Assembly (NCBI GenBank): GCA_902801025.1 | Contig: CADCGZ010000007.1 | Span: 24,642-88,641, forward strand | Reading direction: 5' to 3' | Length of the DNA stretch: 64,000 bases | DNA from: an uncultured bacterium | Lineage (GTDB): Bacteria > Verrucomicrobiota > Kiritimatiellia > RFP12 > UBA1067 | In this document: positions 1-8,024 of the stretch, piece after piece | Numbering within the stretch: position 1 is the stretch's first letter | Layout of the letters: the number at the start of each line of letters is the position of its first letter | The notes under the pieces: generated by a model | Told to the model about the DNA's origin: nothing | Databases searched by the model: none | Seen by the model: the letters and a program-made list of their open reading frames with translations, nothing else | Translations under genes and position numbers: made by a program

Positions 1-576
1 CTCGTCGTAGCGCAGCTGGCGGATGTTGCAGTACCACAGGTCGTCGCCGGCGCGGTTCCACACGACGGTGTCGCAGACGAAGGGAATGCCGAGGTCCGCC
101 CAGGCGTAGTAGGCCGCGTAGCTCTTCGAGTCGCCTGGCGGCACGGCGCACCAGACGTCCATGCCGCCTGTCGCGGAGCGCACTGCGTCCCGTGCGCGGC
201 GTTCCTCGTCGAACACGCGGTGGTATGCGAGCGAGAAGTCTTCGACGTCTGTGATCTCGCAGATATCGGGGTGCCGCGAGTGGTACATCGTCTGCGTGCC
301 GACGAGGTGCGGCCTAAGCGATGCGAGAACGTCCTGACGACCCCAGCGGACGAGCTGATCAGCCAAGAAGCCGACGATCGCGAAGTGCGCCTTCACCCCT
401 TCTTCGGCGAAGAGGTCGGCGAATCGCTTGATGGAGTCGGCGGTGTCGGGGTCGGTGTAGTCTTCGGCGTCGAGGAAGAAGAGCACCTCGGTGGGCGGCT
501 GCGCGGCGGATGCCGTCGCAGTCGGCACTGCACCGGCGAGAAGCGGAAGCGCGGCAAGCAAGCATGTTGCATTCAT
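1..576 (-). CDS. Secreted polysaccharide-deacetylase-like protein, C-terminus off the window
   Basis: The reading frame opens with ATG at 576 and stays open to base 1, giving about 192 visible residues; the C-terminus lies outside the window. The N-terminus (MNATCLLAALPLLAGA) is a short hydrophobic signal peptide ending near an Ala-rich stretch. The segment FFLDAEDY followed about 60 residues later by MYHSRHPD resembles the Asp-containing first motif and the His-x3-His second motif of NodB/CE4 polysaccharide deacetylases, so it may be a metal-dependent exported esterase or deacetylase. It starts 6 bp after the stop of the zinc-ribbon gene, which suggests co-transcription. The family call rests on motifs only, and the missing C-terminus prevents checking the remaining catalytic residues. 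Confidence 0.6.
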   Translation of the reverse strand, partial: MNATCLLAALPLLAGAVPTATASAAQPPTEVLFFLDAEDYTDPDTADSIKRFADLFAEEGVKAHFAIVGFLADQLVRWGRQDVLASLRPHLVGTQTMYHSRHPDICEITDVEDFSLAYHRVFDEERRARDAVRSATGGMDVWCAVPPGDSKSYAAYYAWADLGIPFVCDTVVWNRAGDDLWYCNIRQLRYDE

Positions 577-582
577 GGTCAG

Positions 583-1143
583 CTACTGCTGCGGCTGCGA
601 CTCGGCGGCGCAATCCTCTTCCTTGGCGACTTCGCCGAGGGTCTTCGTGCCCGAGAGGAGCGCGACGACCTGGGACTGCACTTCAGCGAGGTTCTCAAGC
701 CGGAGACGCGGGTCGAGAATGACGAAGGTATCGCCCTGCTTGCGGTCTTCGTAGACGCGGCGGATCTTCCCGTCCTCAAGTTCCTTGGCATCGCGCTCGA
801 CGAGTATCTTCGAGCGCTCGAGCATCACGGCGAGGACATAGACGACGTTCTTCATCGCGGGGTCGTCGAGCGTGACGAGCTGCCTGAGGAGCTCGCCCGC
901 ATCCTCCTTCTTGAGCGGCTCCTTCTTCTCTTCCTTTACAGGCGCGAGATAGACGCCATCCCACTGCGAGAACGGCTCCCAGTCGCGCTCGGCTGTCTTC
1001 CAGCACTCCGGGTGGCAGTCGAAACGCTCGTACCCCTCGGGAGTCTCCTTTAGCGCACTTACTACCGGCGCGCGGTCGACGAGCGGCTTCTGGCAGAGAC
1101 TGCATACATGGCCGCGAGACCTGATGTTCCATTCCTGTGACAT
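583..1143 (-). CDS. Zinc-ribbon-like hypothetical protein (186 aa)
   Basis: A soluble protein with no signal peptide. Near the N-terminus, CSLC (about residues 14-17) pairs with CHPEC (about residues 42-46), a four-ligand arrangement typical of small zinc ribbons. It is followed by an acidic/basic linker rich in Lys and Glu and a helical region with a conserved-looking segment (TLDDPAMKNVVYVLAVML). The C-terminus is acidic and Gln-rich. The gene lies 2 bp after the rluA-family stop and 6 bp before the deacetylase-like gene, so it is probably the third gene of a PAS-rluA-zinc protein transcription unit. I do not recognise a function. Zinc binding is inferred from cysteine spacing. Confidence 0.8.
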   Translation of the reverse strand: MSQEWNIRSRGHVCSLCQKPLVDRAPVVSALKETPEGYERFDCHPECWKTAERDWEPFSQWDGVYLAPVKEEKKEPLKKEDAGELLRQLVTLDDPAMKNVVYVLAVMLERSKILVERDAKELEDGKIRRVYEDRKQGDTFVILDPRLRLENLAEVQSQVVALLSGTKTLGEVAKEEDCAAESQPQQ

Positions 1144-1145
1144 TG

Positions 1146-2069
1146 CTACTTCCCCATTCCAAAAAGCTTCAGCGCCGCCCTGAAGTCAGCCGGAAGCGGC
1201 GAGTGAACCGATATCTCCTCGTTCCGCTGCATCGGATGCGGCAGCGTAAGCGTGGACGCGTGGAGCATCTGCCGCGGAACGCGCATAAGCCGCGGGTCGC
1301 GCGCGTTCTTGAGCCCGAACACCCTGTCGCCGACAATCGGGAACCGCAGCGACGCAAGGTGGCGGCGAATCTGGTTCGTGCGGCCGGTGTCTATGCGGAC
1401 CCTCAGGAAACTCGCGTCCGCCGACTTCGCCTCCCTCGTCACGCGAGAGACGGCTGGCTGCCCGTCAAGCGGAGTGTCGATGAGCCGGTGCGCGAACTTG
1501 AACTCGCCGACGACGATCGCATGGTAGACCTTGGAGACGACGTGCGTCTTGAATTTCTCTATCGCCGCCTCGAGCGCGGCGTGGTTCTTTGCAAACATGA
1601 GGCATCCCGTCGTGTCGCGGTCGAGACGATGGACCGCCTCGAGAGTCGGGACCTTCTCCTGCTCGCGCAGGATCGCCTCGACGCTCTTCGGGTCGTCGCA
1701 GGAAACGAGCCCGGCGGGCTTGTCGCAAACGAGGTAGCTGTCATCCTGCCAAAGCACCCTGACATGTCTCTTCGCGGGAGCGGCCGGGGCCGCCGCGGCG
1801 GATGCGCCGCGCGACGACTCCGCAGACTGCTTCTGCGCGCCCTTCACTACTGCTGACGGCACCTCGACGACGTCGCCGGTCTTCAGCGCGTACCGCGCAA
1901 TCCACACGCACTTGCGGTTGACCCAGACATTGCGCCCATCGATGGCTGCCTTGGCGGAACGGCGCGAAAGCGCGAACTTCAGGGAGAGAAAATCCTGGAG
2001 CACCTTCGGGTCGGGCTTGTTGACTGCAAGGGAGACGATGCCCGCGGAATGCTGGAAGGCACGTCGCAT
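1146..2069 (-). CDS. RluA/RluD-family 23S rRNA pseudouridine synthase
   Basis: Converts specific uridines of large-subunit rRNA to pseudouridine in the cytoplasm. The N-terminal roughly 75 residues form an S4 RNA-binding domain (FALSRRSAKAAIDG, then VWVNRK). The catalytic domain contains the family signature HRLDRDTTGCLMFAK at about residue 140, including the catalytic Asp, and a later RTNQIRRHLASL segment characteristic of RluA enzymes. The length of 307 residues is normal. I chose ATG 2069; a GTG two residues... i.e. one codon upstream at 2072 is an alternative. No Shine-Dalgarno is visible and the start sits only a few bases after the PAS gene stop, so translation may be coupled. Which rRNA position it modifies cannot be decided from the sequence. 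Confidence 0.93.
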   Translation of the reverse strand: MRRAFQHSAGIVSLAVNKPDPKVLQDFLSLKFALSRRSAKAAIDGRNVWVNRKCVWIARYALKTGDVVEVPSAVVKGAQKQSAESSRGASAAAAPAAPAKRHVRVLWQDDSYLVCDKPAGLVSCDDPKSVEAILREQEKVPTLEAVHRLDRDTTGCLMFAKNHAALEAAIEKFKTHVVSKVYHAIVVGEFKFAHRLIDTPLDGQPAVSRVTREAKSADASFLRVRIDTGRTNQIRRHLASLRFPIVGDRVFGLKNARDPRLMRVPRQMLHASTLTLPHPMQRNEEISVHSPLPADFRAALKLFGMGK

Positions 2070-2073
2070 CACG

Positions 2074-2784
2074 TCAGACCTTCGTGACGCTGCCGACGAC
2101 GCCTATGCACTTGTGGCCCTGCATGTTGGGCGCGAGAACGACCTCGACCTCCTCTTGGTCTTCGTCGCCTTCCGCGACAATGCCGGTGACGGTCGTCTCG
2201 CCTTCGAGCGCCTTCTTGAAGTTCCCGGGCAGCGGCTCATCGGACATGAGGTCGGAGAAATTGCGCGAACGGGCCTCGTCTTCGTCCTCGAGGTCGAACA
2301 TCTCGCAGAACGCCGCGTTGCACTCGCGGATGCTGCCGTCGCTGTCGCAGGCGAAGAGCGCGGACTGCGCCACCTGAAAGGCGGCGGCCTTGGCGCGAAG
2401 CATGTTGTTGATGCGACGGCGGCGCTCGGTGTTTCGGACAGTGAAGACGAGATCGCCCGGATCCATCAGGTCGATGATCGAGACGGTCACCTCGCAAGAG
2501 AACTTCGAACCGTCCTTGTTTAGCCCGTTCGCGTCGATCATCATGTGGCGGTCGCCTTCGAGGCCGCGGCGGATGCGCTGGACTATCTCGGGGGCGAGAC
2601 CGGGAATGAAGAAGGAGATCGGGCGATCGATGACTTCGTCCTGCGTGTAGCCGAAATGCTCCTCGGCGCGCGGATTGATCTCGATAATGTGGCCATTCGG
2701 GTCGGTTATGACGACGGCGTCGTACATTCCTGCCAGAAACTGGCGGAAAAGCGACTTGCGGTCTTTAGGCACGAACAGCGGCAT
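2074..2784 (-). CDS. Tandem PAS-domain protein without output domain
   Basis: A 236-residue soluble protein. Residues about 12-120 form a classic PAS domain (DAVVITDPNGHIIEINPRAEEHFGY read as two overlapping motif pieces), followed by a PAC-like segment ending in FTVRNTERRRR. A second, weaker PAS-like unit runs from about residue 135 to 230 (LFACDSDGSIRECNAAFCEMF). There is no kinase, GGDEF or DNA-binding domain, so it probably signals through a protein partner or binds a ligand. It has its own strong promoter just upstream and no Shine-Dalgarno; the -10 box lies 10 nt before the ATG, giving a near-leaderless message. It heads the unit running into the rluA-family gene, with a 4-bp gap. Confidence 0.88.
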   Translation of the reverse strand: MPLFVPKDRKSLFRQFLAGMYDAVVITDPNGHIIEINPRAEEHFGYTQDEVIDRPISFFIPGLAPEIVQRIRRGLEGDRHMMIDANGLNKDGSKFSCEVTVSIIDLMDPGDLVFTVRNTERRRRINNMLRAKAAAFQVAQSALFACDSDGSIRECNAAFCEMFDLEDEDEARSRNFSDLMSDEPLPGNFKKALEGETTVTGIVAEGDEDQEEVEVVLAPNMQGHKCIGVVGSVTKV

Positions 2785-2794
2785 ATTGGGTAGT

Positions 2795-2824
2795 ATTATA
2801 TCAAATTATACGATGAGCATGCAA
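2795..2824 (-). promoter_or_regulatory. Promoter of the PAS-rluA unit
   Basis: On the minus strand a TTGCAT -35 (2819-2824) is followed after 18 bp by TATAAT (2795-2800), preceded by TG one base away (extended -10). A second TATAAT overlaps at 2805-2810. The box ends 10 nt before the PAS ATG and no Shine-Dalgarno fits in between, so the message would have only about 3 nt of leader. The promoter overlaps the 3' end of queA. Confidence 0.6.
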
Positions 2825-3915
2825 TCACCGTATGAAAAGAACATGTAGTTGTTTCTCACGGCAAGGGCATAGGAACAGAGAACCCGCTCGCGGCCTGCGA
2901 GCGCCGAAATCATCATAAGGAGCGTAGACTGCGGAAGATGGAAGTTCGTAAGCATGCAGTCGCAGACCTTGAACTTATAGGGCGGGTAGATGAATATGTC
3001 GCTCGCGCCCGACCCCGCCTCGACAACACGACCGTCCTTGCCGTCTACTGCGGCGGCGACGGTTTCGAGCGTCCTGACCGTCGTAGAGCCGACGCAGAAG
3101 ACGCGACCGCCGCGCGCCTTGCACTCGTTGATCGCCTCGGCCGTCTCGGGCGGCACAGTAAACGCCTCGAAGTCCATGTGGTGGTCTTCGATGTTGTCGG
3201 CCTTCACCGGGCGGAAGGTGCCAGGGCCCACGTGCAGCGTGACGGCGACGCGCCGGACGCCCTTCGCGTCGAGTGCGGCGAAGATCTCGGGCGTGAAGTG
3301 AAGCCCCGCTGTCGGCGCGGCGACCGAGCCAACCTCGCGCGCATAGATCGTCTGGTAGCGCTCGCGGTCCTCCTTCTCCTCCTCGGCCGTTCCCTCGCGC
3401 TTCACATAGGGCGGGACAGGCGTGCGGCCGAACTCGTCGAGAAGGCCCATAAGCGGGCGATCGCACGAGAACTCCACCTGCCACATGCCGATGCCGGAAA
3501 GCGGCTTCAGAAGCGTCGCCTTGAGCTCGCCTGCGGGCCCGAACGAGGCGACCTGCCCTTCGCGGCACTTGCGGCCCGAGCCGATTATGCAGTTCCAGCG
3601 AAGCGAATCGGTCCCCGCCGTCATGCTCGGCCGCTCGTCGTCGGCGTCCATCGGCGCGGCGTTGACCATCAGAAGCTCGATTGCACCGTGCGTATCTGAC
3701 CACTCGCCAATAAGCCGCGCGGGGAACACCTTGGTGTCGTTCACGACGAGCAGGTCGTTCGCCGTGATGTACTCGACGATGTCGGCGATATGCCTGTGCT
3801 CGACGACGCCTGTCGCGCGGTGGAGCACCATCATCTTCTCGGAGCCCCGCTTTTCGGCGGGGTGCTGCGCTATCAGCCGTTCGGGAAGCGGATACCAGAA
3901 TTGCCTTGTCTTCAT
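2806..3915 (-). CDS. queA: S-adenosylmethionine:tRNA ribosyltransferase-isomerase QueA
   Basis: Transfers and isomerises the ribosyl moiety of SAM onto preQ1-modified tRNA to form epoxyqueuosine. Family hallmarks are present: an N-terminal LPERLIAQHP segment, VNDTKVFPARL, AGLHFT, HVGPGTFRPVK and the C-terminal NFHLPQSTLLMM and FFSYGDCMLI. At 369 residues it is slightly longer than the usual 340-350, owing to small insertions around residues 90-110. The start at 3915 overlaps the stop of the metallophosphoesterase gene by an ATGA junction, so it is the last gene of the five-gene operon beginning with the MurU-AmgK fusion. The open frame continues upstream to 4368, but that part lies over the neighbouring gene and does not match the family. 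Confidence 0.96.
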   Translation of the reverse strand: MKTRQFWYPLPERLIAQHPAEKRGSEKMMVLHRATGVVEHRHIADIVEYITANDLLVVNDTKVFPARLIGEWSDTHGAIELLMVNAAPMDADDERPSMTAGTDSLRWNCIIGSGRKCREGQVASFGPAGELKATLLKPLSGIGMWQVEFSCDRPLMGLLDEFGRTPVPPYVKREGTAEEEKEDRERYQTIYAREVGSVAAPTAGLHFTPEIFAALDAKGVRRVAVTLHVGPGTFRPVKADNIEDHHMDFEAFTVPPETAEAINECKARGGRVFCVGSTTVRTLETVAAAVDGKDGRVVEAGSGASDIFIYPPYKFKVCDCMLTNFHLPQSTLLMMISALAGRERVLCSYALAVRNNYMFFSYGDCMLIV

Positions 3916-5045
3916 AAGGGACCCTTTCTCCTTAGCACGAGAACGCTGATCTCGGCGGCATTGAAAAAGCGGATCGGGAACCCCGCCCACTGCCCGCAGC
4001 CGGGCGACACATAGAGGCGACCGGCCTGCCCCGAGGCCGACCCGTCGTCCGAAATGCGGTAGAGCCCGCGGACGAACCCGTTGTTGTGCCACGCGACAAG
4101 GAGATTGAGAAGCGGCATGATGCCGCCGTGAGTGTGTCCGGAGAGCTGGAGCCGCACGCCGTAAAAGACATTCTCCCTCGCTTCCCCCGGGCGGTGCTGG
4201 AGAAGGACGCGGTATTCGCCGTTCGTCGCAACGGCAAACACCTTCTCCACGTCGAACTGCTCGCTTCCGATGTCCCAATGCCTCGTCGCAGCTTCGTCGT
4301 CGACGCCGCCAAGCGCAATCCCCTCGTGCGGAAAGACACACTCGTTGTGGAGAAAGCGGATGCCCCATTTGCCGTAAATCGCTCGCCAGGCGTCCCAGTC
4401 GTTGTAGAACTCGTGGTTGCCCGTGCAGAACCAGACGCCGTCCCGCGCCTTCAGGGTCTTCAGCGGCTCGACATCCGCAAAGCGCTGCGCGGGGTTGCCA
4501 TCAACGACATCGCCCGTGCAGACGATCAGGTCTGCACCGACGGCGTTCGCCTTCGCGACTATCGCCTCAGTACGCCAGCGCGGCGCAGACGCCGAAACGT
4601 GAATGTCCGCGAGCTGGAGAATGCGGTAGCCGTCGAGCGAGGCAGGCAACGCCGGGCAGTCGACCTCTACTACCCGCACGTCGGGGACCTTCACGCCGTT
4701 CCAGATTCCGATTGCGGCAAGCGACCACGCGAGCACGGGGAGGAGATACGCCCTTACCTTCCTCCGCAGGAAGAAGAACGCGACCGCCAGGACAAGCAAG
4801 ATCATCGCGCCCGAATACATCCAGTTCCACAACCATATCACGGCCATCGGCAAGTCCGGGTTGAACTCGTCGCCGCCCAGCAGACGGTAGAACAGGAACT
4901 TCGAGCAAGCGAGAAGGACAAGCAGCGACCATGCGGCCTGCGTGCGCGAGCGAAGCTGGAGGGCGCGGCACGAGGGAAACACAAAGCCAAGCATCACGAA
5001 GACGAAGGCGATCAACGGAAAGCAGATGAAAATCGCCCTGAACAC
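3912..5045 (-). CDS. Membrane-anchored calcineurin-like metallophosphoesterase (YkuE type)
   Basis: A 377-residue protein with four to five hydrophobic segments in the first 120 residues (for example FRAIFICFPLIAFVFVMLGF), followed by a metallophosphoesterase domain. The metal-ligand motifs run in order: LADIHVS (about residue 147), GDVVDG, GNHEFY, then GHTHGG near residue 315. YkuE-type family members hydrolyse phosphoester substrates at the membrane; the natural substrate here is unknown. The start is GTG at 5045, one base after the rsgA stop, and the stop overlaps queA, so translation is probably coupled along the operon. The start choice is supported because the membrane segment begins immediately after it. 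Confidence 0.92.
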   Translation of the reverse strand: MFRAIFICFPLIAFVFVMLGFVFPSCRALQLRSRTQAAWSLLVLLACSKFLFYRLLGGDEFNPDLPMAVIWLWNWMYSGAMILLVLAVAFFFLRRKVRAYLLPVLAWSLAAIGIWNGVKVPDVRVVEVDCPALPASLDGYRILQLADIHVSASAPRWRTEAIVAKANAVGADLIVCTGDVVDGNPAQRFADVEPLKTLKARDGVWFCTGNHEFYNDWDAWRAIYGKWGIRFLHNECVFPHEGIALGGVDDEAATRHWDIGSEQFDVEKVFAVATNGEYRVLLQHRPGEARENVFYGVRLQLSGHTHGGIMPLLNLLVAWHNNGFVRGLYRISDDGSASGQAGRLYVSPGCGQWAGFPIRFFNAAEISVLVLRRKGPL

Positions 5046-5046
5046 T

Positions 5047-5925
5047 TCACGTCCTCCAGCGGTGGGTCGAGACGCCCTTGGCCACTACCGGGTCGGTCTC
5101 GCCAACCATGCCTATCTCCCTGACGCCGGGCGTGTCGATCACCATCGCTCCCGAGGGCAGCATGACGAGCTCGCGACTCGTCGTCGTGTGGCGGCCCTTG
5201 CCGGACCATTCCTGTATCTCCTGCGTCGCAGCCCACGCCTCGCCAGCGAGCGTATTGAGGAGCGTGGACTTGCCGACGCCCGAAGAGCCGACGAAGGCAA
5301 GCGTCTTCCCGGGGGCCGCGTACTCCCTCACGACGTCCATCCCCTCGCCTGTCAGCGCGGATATCCTCATGAGCCGTGCCCTGCCCGCTATCGTCTCGAC
5401 GAGCTCGTCCACGAACGCCTCGTCGCCGTCGCGCCAGAGGTCGGCCTTCGTGAGCACCACGACCGCCTCACCTTCGCCAATGTCCTCGGCAAGCGCGAGA
5501 TACCGGCTGATGCGGGCCGTAGAGAAGTCTTCGTTCAGCGACATCATTATGAAAAGCGTGTCGAAGTTGACTGCGAGCGTCTGCGAGGTGCGGCGCGCGG
5601 CAGGGTCGCGGCGCTCGAAGTGCGAAAAACGCGGCAGAACCTCAAGTATCATCGAGTCGCCCTGCGCGTTGTGGCGGAACCTCACGAAGTCGCCGGTGAT
5701 TGGCTTAAGCGGTTCGGATGCCTGAAGCTCCGACTTCTTCGCGCCCTTCATGTCGTCTGGAGCGACGGTCTTCATGCGACCAAACGCGGACTTCTTCTTG
5801 CGGGCGAGTATCTCGCCCTCTGCCTCGTTGCAAACGAGATGGTAGTAGTCGCCGTGCGCGCTCACGACACGCCCGATGCCGGGCTCGACGGCTCCACGCC
5901 AGCCGAATCTCTCGATGCGGGTCAC
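5047..5925 (-). CDS. rsgA: Ribosome small-subunit GTPase RsgA, lacking the C-terminal zinc domain
   Basis: A circularly permuted GTPase that helps mature the 30S subunit. The N-terminal OB-fold region (GRVVSAHGDYYHLVC, PITGDFVRF) is followed by the permuted GTPase motifs: G4 VLTKADL (about residue 155), G1 GSSGVGKST (about 230) and G3 DTPGVREIG (about 270). The protein stops 20 residues after G3, so the usual roughly 50-70 residue zinc-binding domain (Cys-x-Cys-x-His-x-Cys type) is absent. The next gene begins one base after the stop, leaving no room for it. The GTG start at 5925 forms a GTGA overlap with the upstream gene and fits the N-terminal alignment; the open frame further upstream is spurious. 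Confidence 0.92.
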   Translation of the reverse strand: MTRIERFGWRGAVEPGIGRVVSAHGDYYHLVCNEAEGEILARKKKSAFGRMKTVAPDDMKGAKKSELQASEPLKPITGDFVRFRHNAQGDSMILEVLPRFSHFERRDPAARRTSQTLAVNFDTLFIMMSLNEDFSTARISRYLALAEDIGEGEAVVVLTKADLWRDGDEAFVDELVETIAGRARLMRISALTGEGMDVVREYAAPGKTLAFVGSSGVGKSTLLNTLAGEAWAATQEIQEWSGKGRHTTTSRELVMLPSGAMVIDTPGVREIGMVGETDPVVAKGVSTHRWRT

Positions 5926-8024
5926 GACTTCGCGACACCTTCGCCACCGGCCGAGGCCTCGCCCTCGACAAGTGCGACCTTTTCCATGAACAGGCGCCGC
6001 AGGATCGGCATACGGCGCTCCTGGCGCTCGAGCGACCACATCACGAACGCCCACTTCTTCTCGAAGTCGTAGACGCTTGGAAGCGACGGCCTAAAGCCCT
6101 CGAACTCTTCGCGCATAACCGAAAGCTGCCACGCAAGCGCGTGCGTCCTGTACTCGAAGCCGTCCATGAACCTCTCGGCGACCTCGGCCATCGTCACGGC
6201 ATGGCGCTTCTGGTAGATCTTAAGCGCATGGGCGAAGTTGCCAAGATAGAAGTTTGCGAGCGCAAGCAGGTTCTCGTCGGAGAACGAAATATCCGGCCAT
6301 CCGAAACTGCCGCGCACAGAGCATGTCGCAACGCGCTTTGGAACGACGCGCTGGCGGATGATGTCGTACTCGAACTCGTAGATCTCCTTGCCGACGCCGT
6401 AGAGCGGAGACTGCGTCTCAGGGTCGTACTTCTTCATCGCCATGTTCTGCGCGGCCGCGTCGCCCATCAGGGTCGCGAGCCCGAGAACGACGTCCTTCTC
6501 CTCGACCGAGGCGTCGTCGGCGTTGCAGAAGTAGTTGGCGGGGATCGAGTCCATCGGCTCGCCCTCGCAGCGCTCGCGGATGTAGAAGTCGAGCGGCCGA
6601 CGACCCTTGTGCGGCCTGCGCCGCAGCAGCATGTAGTTCGCGCTCAAGGTGAGGCCGAGCGCCTTGAGAGCGCCGATCCGCGCAAGCATGTAGCTGCCGT
6701 AGCCGCGGCGGGCGCTCGAAAGCCGCTTCTCGATCAGGCTCTTCTCGAGCGGGCTGCGATTCGTCTTGTAGACGATTTCGCGCGTCTTGCCCTTCCCGAT
6801 CGGCACGTCCTCGGCCTGGCGGATCTCGTAGACGTTCGCGTATATGACGATCTCGTCCTTCGACATGAGCCCACGCAGGTTGGAGAGAAGCACTTCGCTG
6901 CGCTCGTCCGCGCCGGGATGCATTACGGCGCGCCCGCCGACATAAGTCGCGCCAGGGAGCGCCGTGCGGCGGTCGTCAAACGCCGGGGTCGAACCCTCGC
7001 CGGCGACGGCGTAGATCTCGCCCGTTATGTACATGTAAAGCGTCTCGGTGAACGCTCCCGACGTCTCGTCGGCGAACTCGGGACGCGTCAGGAGCGACTC
7101 GTAGAGCGAAAGAATCTCCTGCGTCTTCTGAATGACGCCAAGCTGGCCGAGCCGCCCGAGCGCGACAGACTCCATCAATCGCTCAAGCTCGGGGATAAGC
7201 CGCTCGAGCGCAACGCCGCGCCTCATGCCAAAAAGCTCGATCTCGTGGTGGCCTCGGTACTTCGGCATGCGGCAGAACGAACACGGCTGCCCCTCGTAGA
7301 CCGAGACGAGCTCCTTCACGCCGCGCACGAACTCGGCGGGATCGTCTTGCGCAAGCGACGCGAAACGGCGGAGCTCGGGGAACGTGAGAAAGTGGACGCC
7401 TCGCGCGGAATGGTAGTAGTTGAGCTTCGTCGCGATGCGCTTCTTCGAGCCCGCAAGCGCGACTTTCATCTCGGTCTCCGTCCAGGCAAGCGGCTTCACG
7501 CGCCACTCCTGGCCAAGTTCGCGGTAGTGCGCAAGCGTCGTCTCGTTCCTGTCGCCCATCACGATGTCGTTCATTGCGAACCCGAGCGAGCCGAGAAGCC
7601 ACCCGTCTGCGGCGTAGAGCTTGGGCGAAGGAACGTCGCGCTGTGAAATCTCTATAGTCTCGCTCACGACGTTCGCGCAGAGAATGCAATGCATCAGCAC
7701 GTCGCCGCGGCGAGAGGAGGGGAGCCGAGATATCTTCCAGAAGCGGCCGTCGAGAAGCGGAAAGGCCGCGACGGAGTGGTTGCCCGTCGTCATCGTAAAG
7801 ACGCGCCCGACCTTGCCGTGCCTCAAGTCGCGCTTTTCCGCGACGAGGACGCTCGGCCTCTCGCCAAGGTGGGTGGATATGCCCTTCTCGAAGATGAAAG
7901 TGTCGTCGCCAATATCCCACGCGCGGAACACGCGCTCGCGTCCCATGGCCACTGTTCTAACGCAGCCCGGGCGACGTACGCCCGTCTGGCAGACCCTGCT
8001 AAGGAACTGGCGAATCGCGTTCAT
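5922..8024 (-). CDS. Large conserved-looking protein of unknown function (700 aa)
   Basis: I do not recognise this family. The protein has no signal peptide or membrane helix and is rich in Arg, Glu and Leu. A CSFC-x2-PKYRGHH stretch (about residues 245-260) could bind a metal. Around residues 520-550, GDAAAQN is followed about 25 residues later by EFEYD, a spacing reminiscent of the Asp-x4-Asn and metal-Asp motifs of atypical kinases; this is only a suggestion. The C-terminal third is helical (LALANFYLGNFAHALKIY). The ATG at 8024 overlaps the stop of the MurU-AmgK fusion gene (ATGA) and its own stop overlaps the rsgA start (GTGA), so it is tightly embedded in a translation-coupled operon. 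Confidence 0.85.
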   Translation of the reverse strand: MNAIRQFLSRVCQTGVRRPGCVRTVAMGRERVFRAWDIGDDTFIFEKGISTHLGERPSVLVAEKRDLRHGKVGRVFTMTTGNHSVAAFPLLDGRFWKISRLPSSRRGDVLMHCILCANVVSETIEISQRDVPSPKLYAADGWLLGSLGFAMNDIVMGDRNETTLAHYRELGQEWRVKPLAWTETEMKVALAGSKKRIATKLNYYHSARGVHFLTFPELRRFASLAQDDPAEFVRGVKELVSVYEGQPCSFCRMPKYRGHHEIELFGMRRGVALERLIPELERLMESVALGRLGQLGVIQKTQEILSLYESLLTRPEFADETSGAFTETLYMYITGEIYAVAGEGSTPAFDDRRTALPGATYVGGRAVMHPGADERSEVLLSNLRGLMSKDEIVIYANVYEIRQAEDVPIGKGKTREIVYKTNRSPLEKSLIEKRLSSARRGYGSYMLARIGALKALGLTLSANYMLLRRRPHKGRRPLDFYIRERCEGEPMDSIPANYFCNADDASVEEKDVVLGLATLMGDAAAQNMAMKKYDPETQSPLYGVGKEIYEFEYDIIRQRVVPKRVATCSVRGSFGWPDISFSDENLLALANFYLGNFAHALKIYQKRHAVTMAEVAERFMDGFEYRTHALAWQLSVMREEFEGFRPSLPSVYDFEKKWAFVMWSLERQERRMPILRRLFMEKVALVEGEASAGGEGVAKS

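Noticed and set aside
3916..4368. A 151-codon N-terminal extension of the queA frame
   Set aside because: It overlaps the metallophosphoesterase gene and the QueA family starts at the ATGA junction at 3915.
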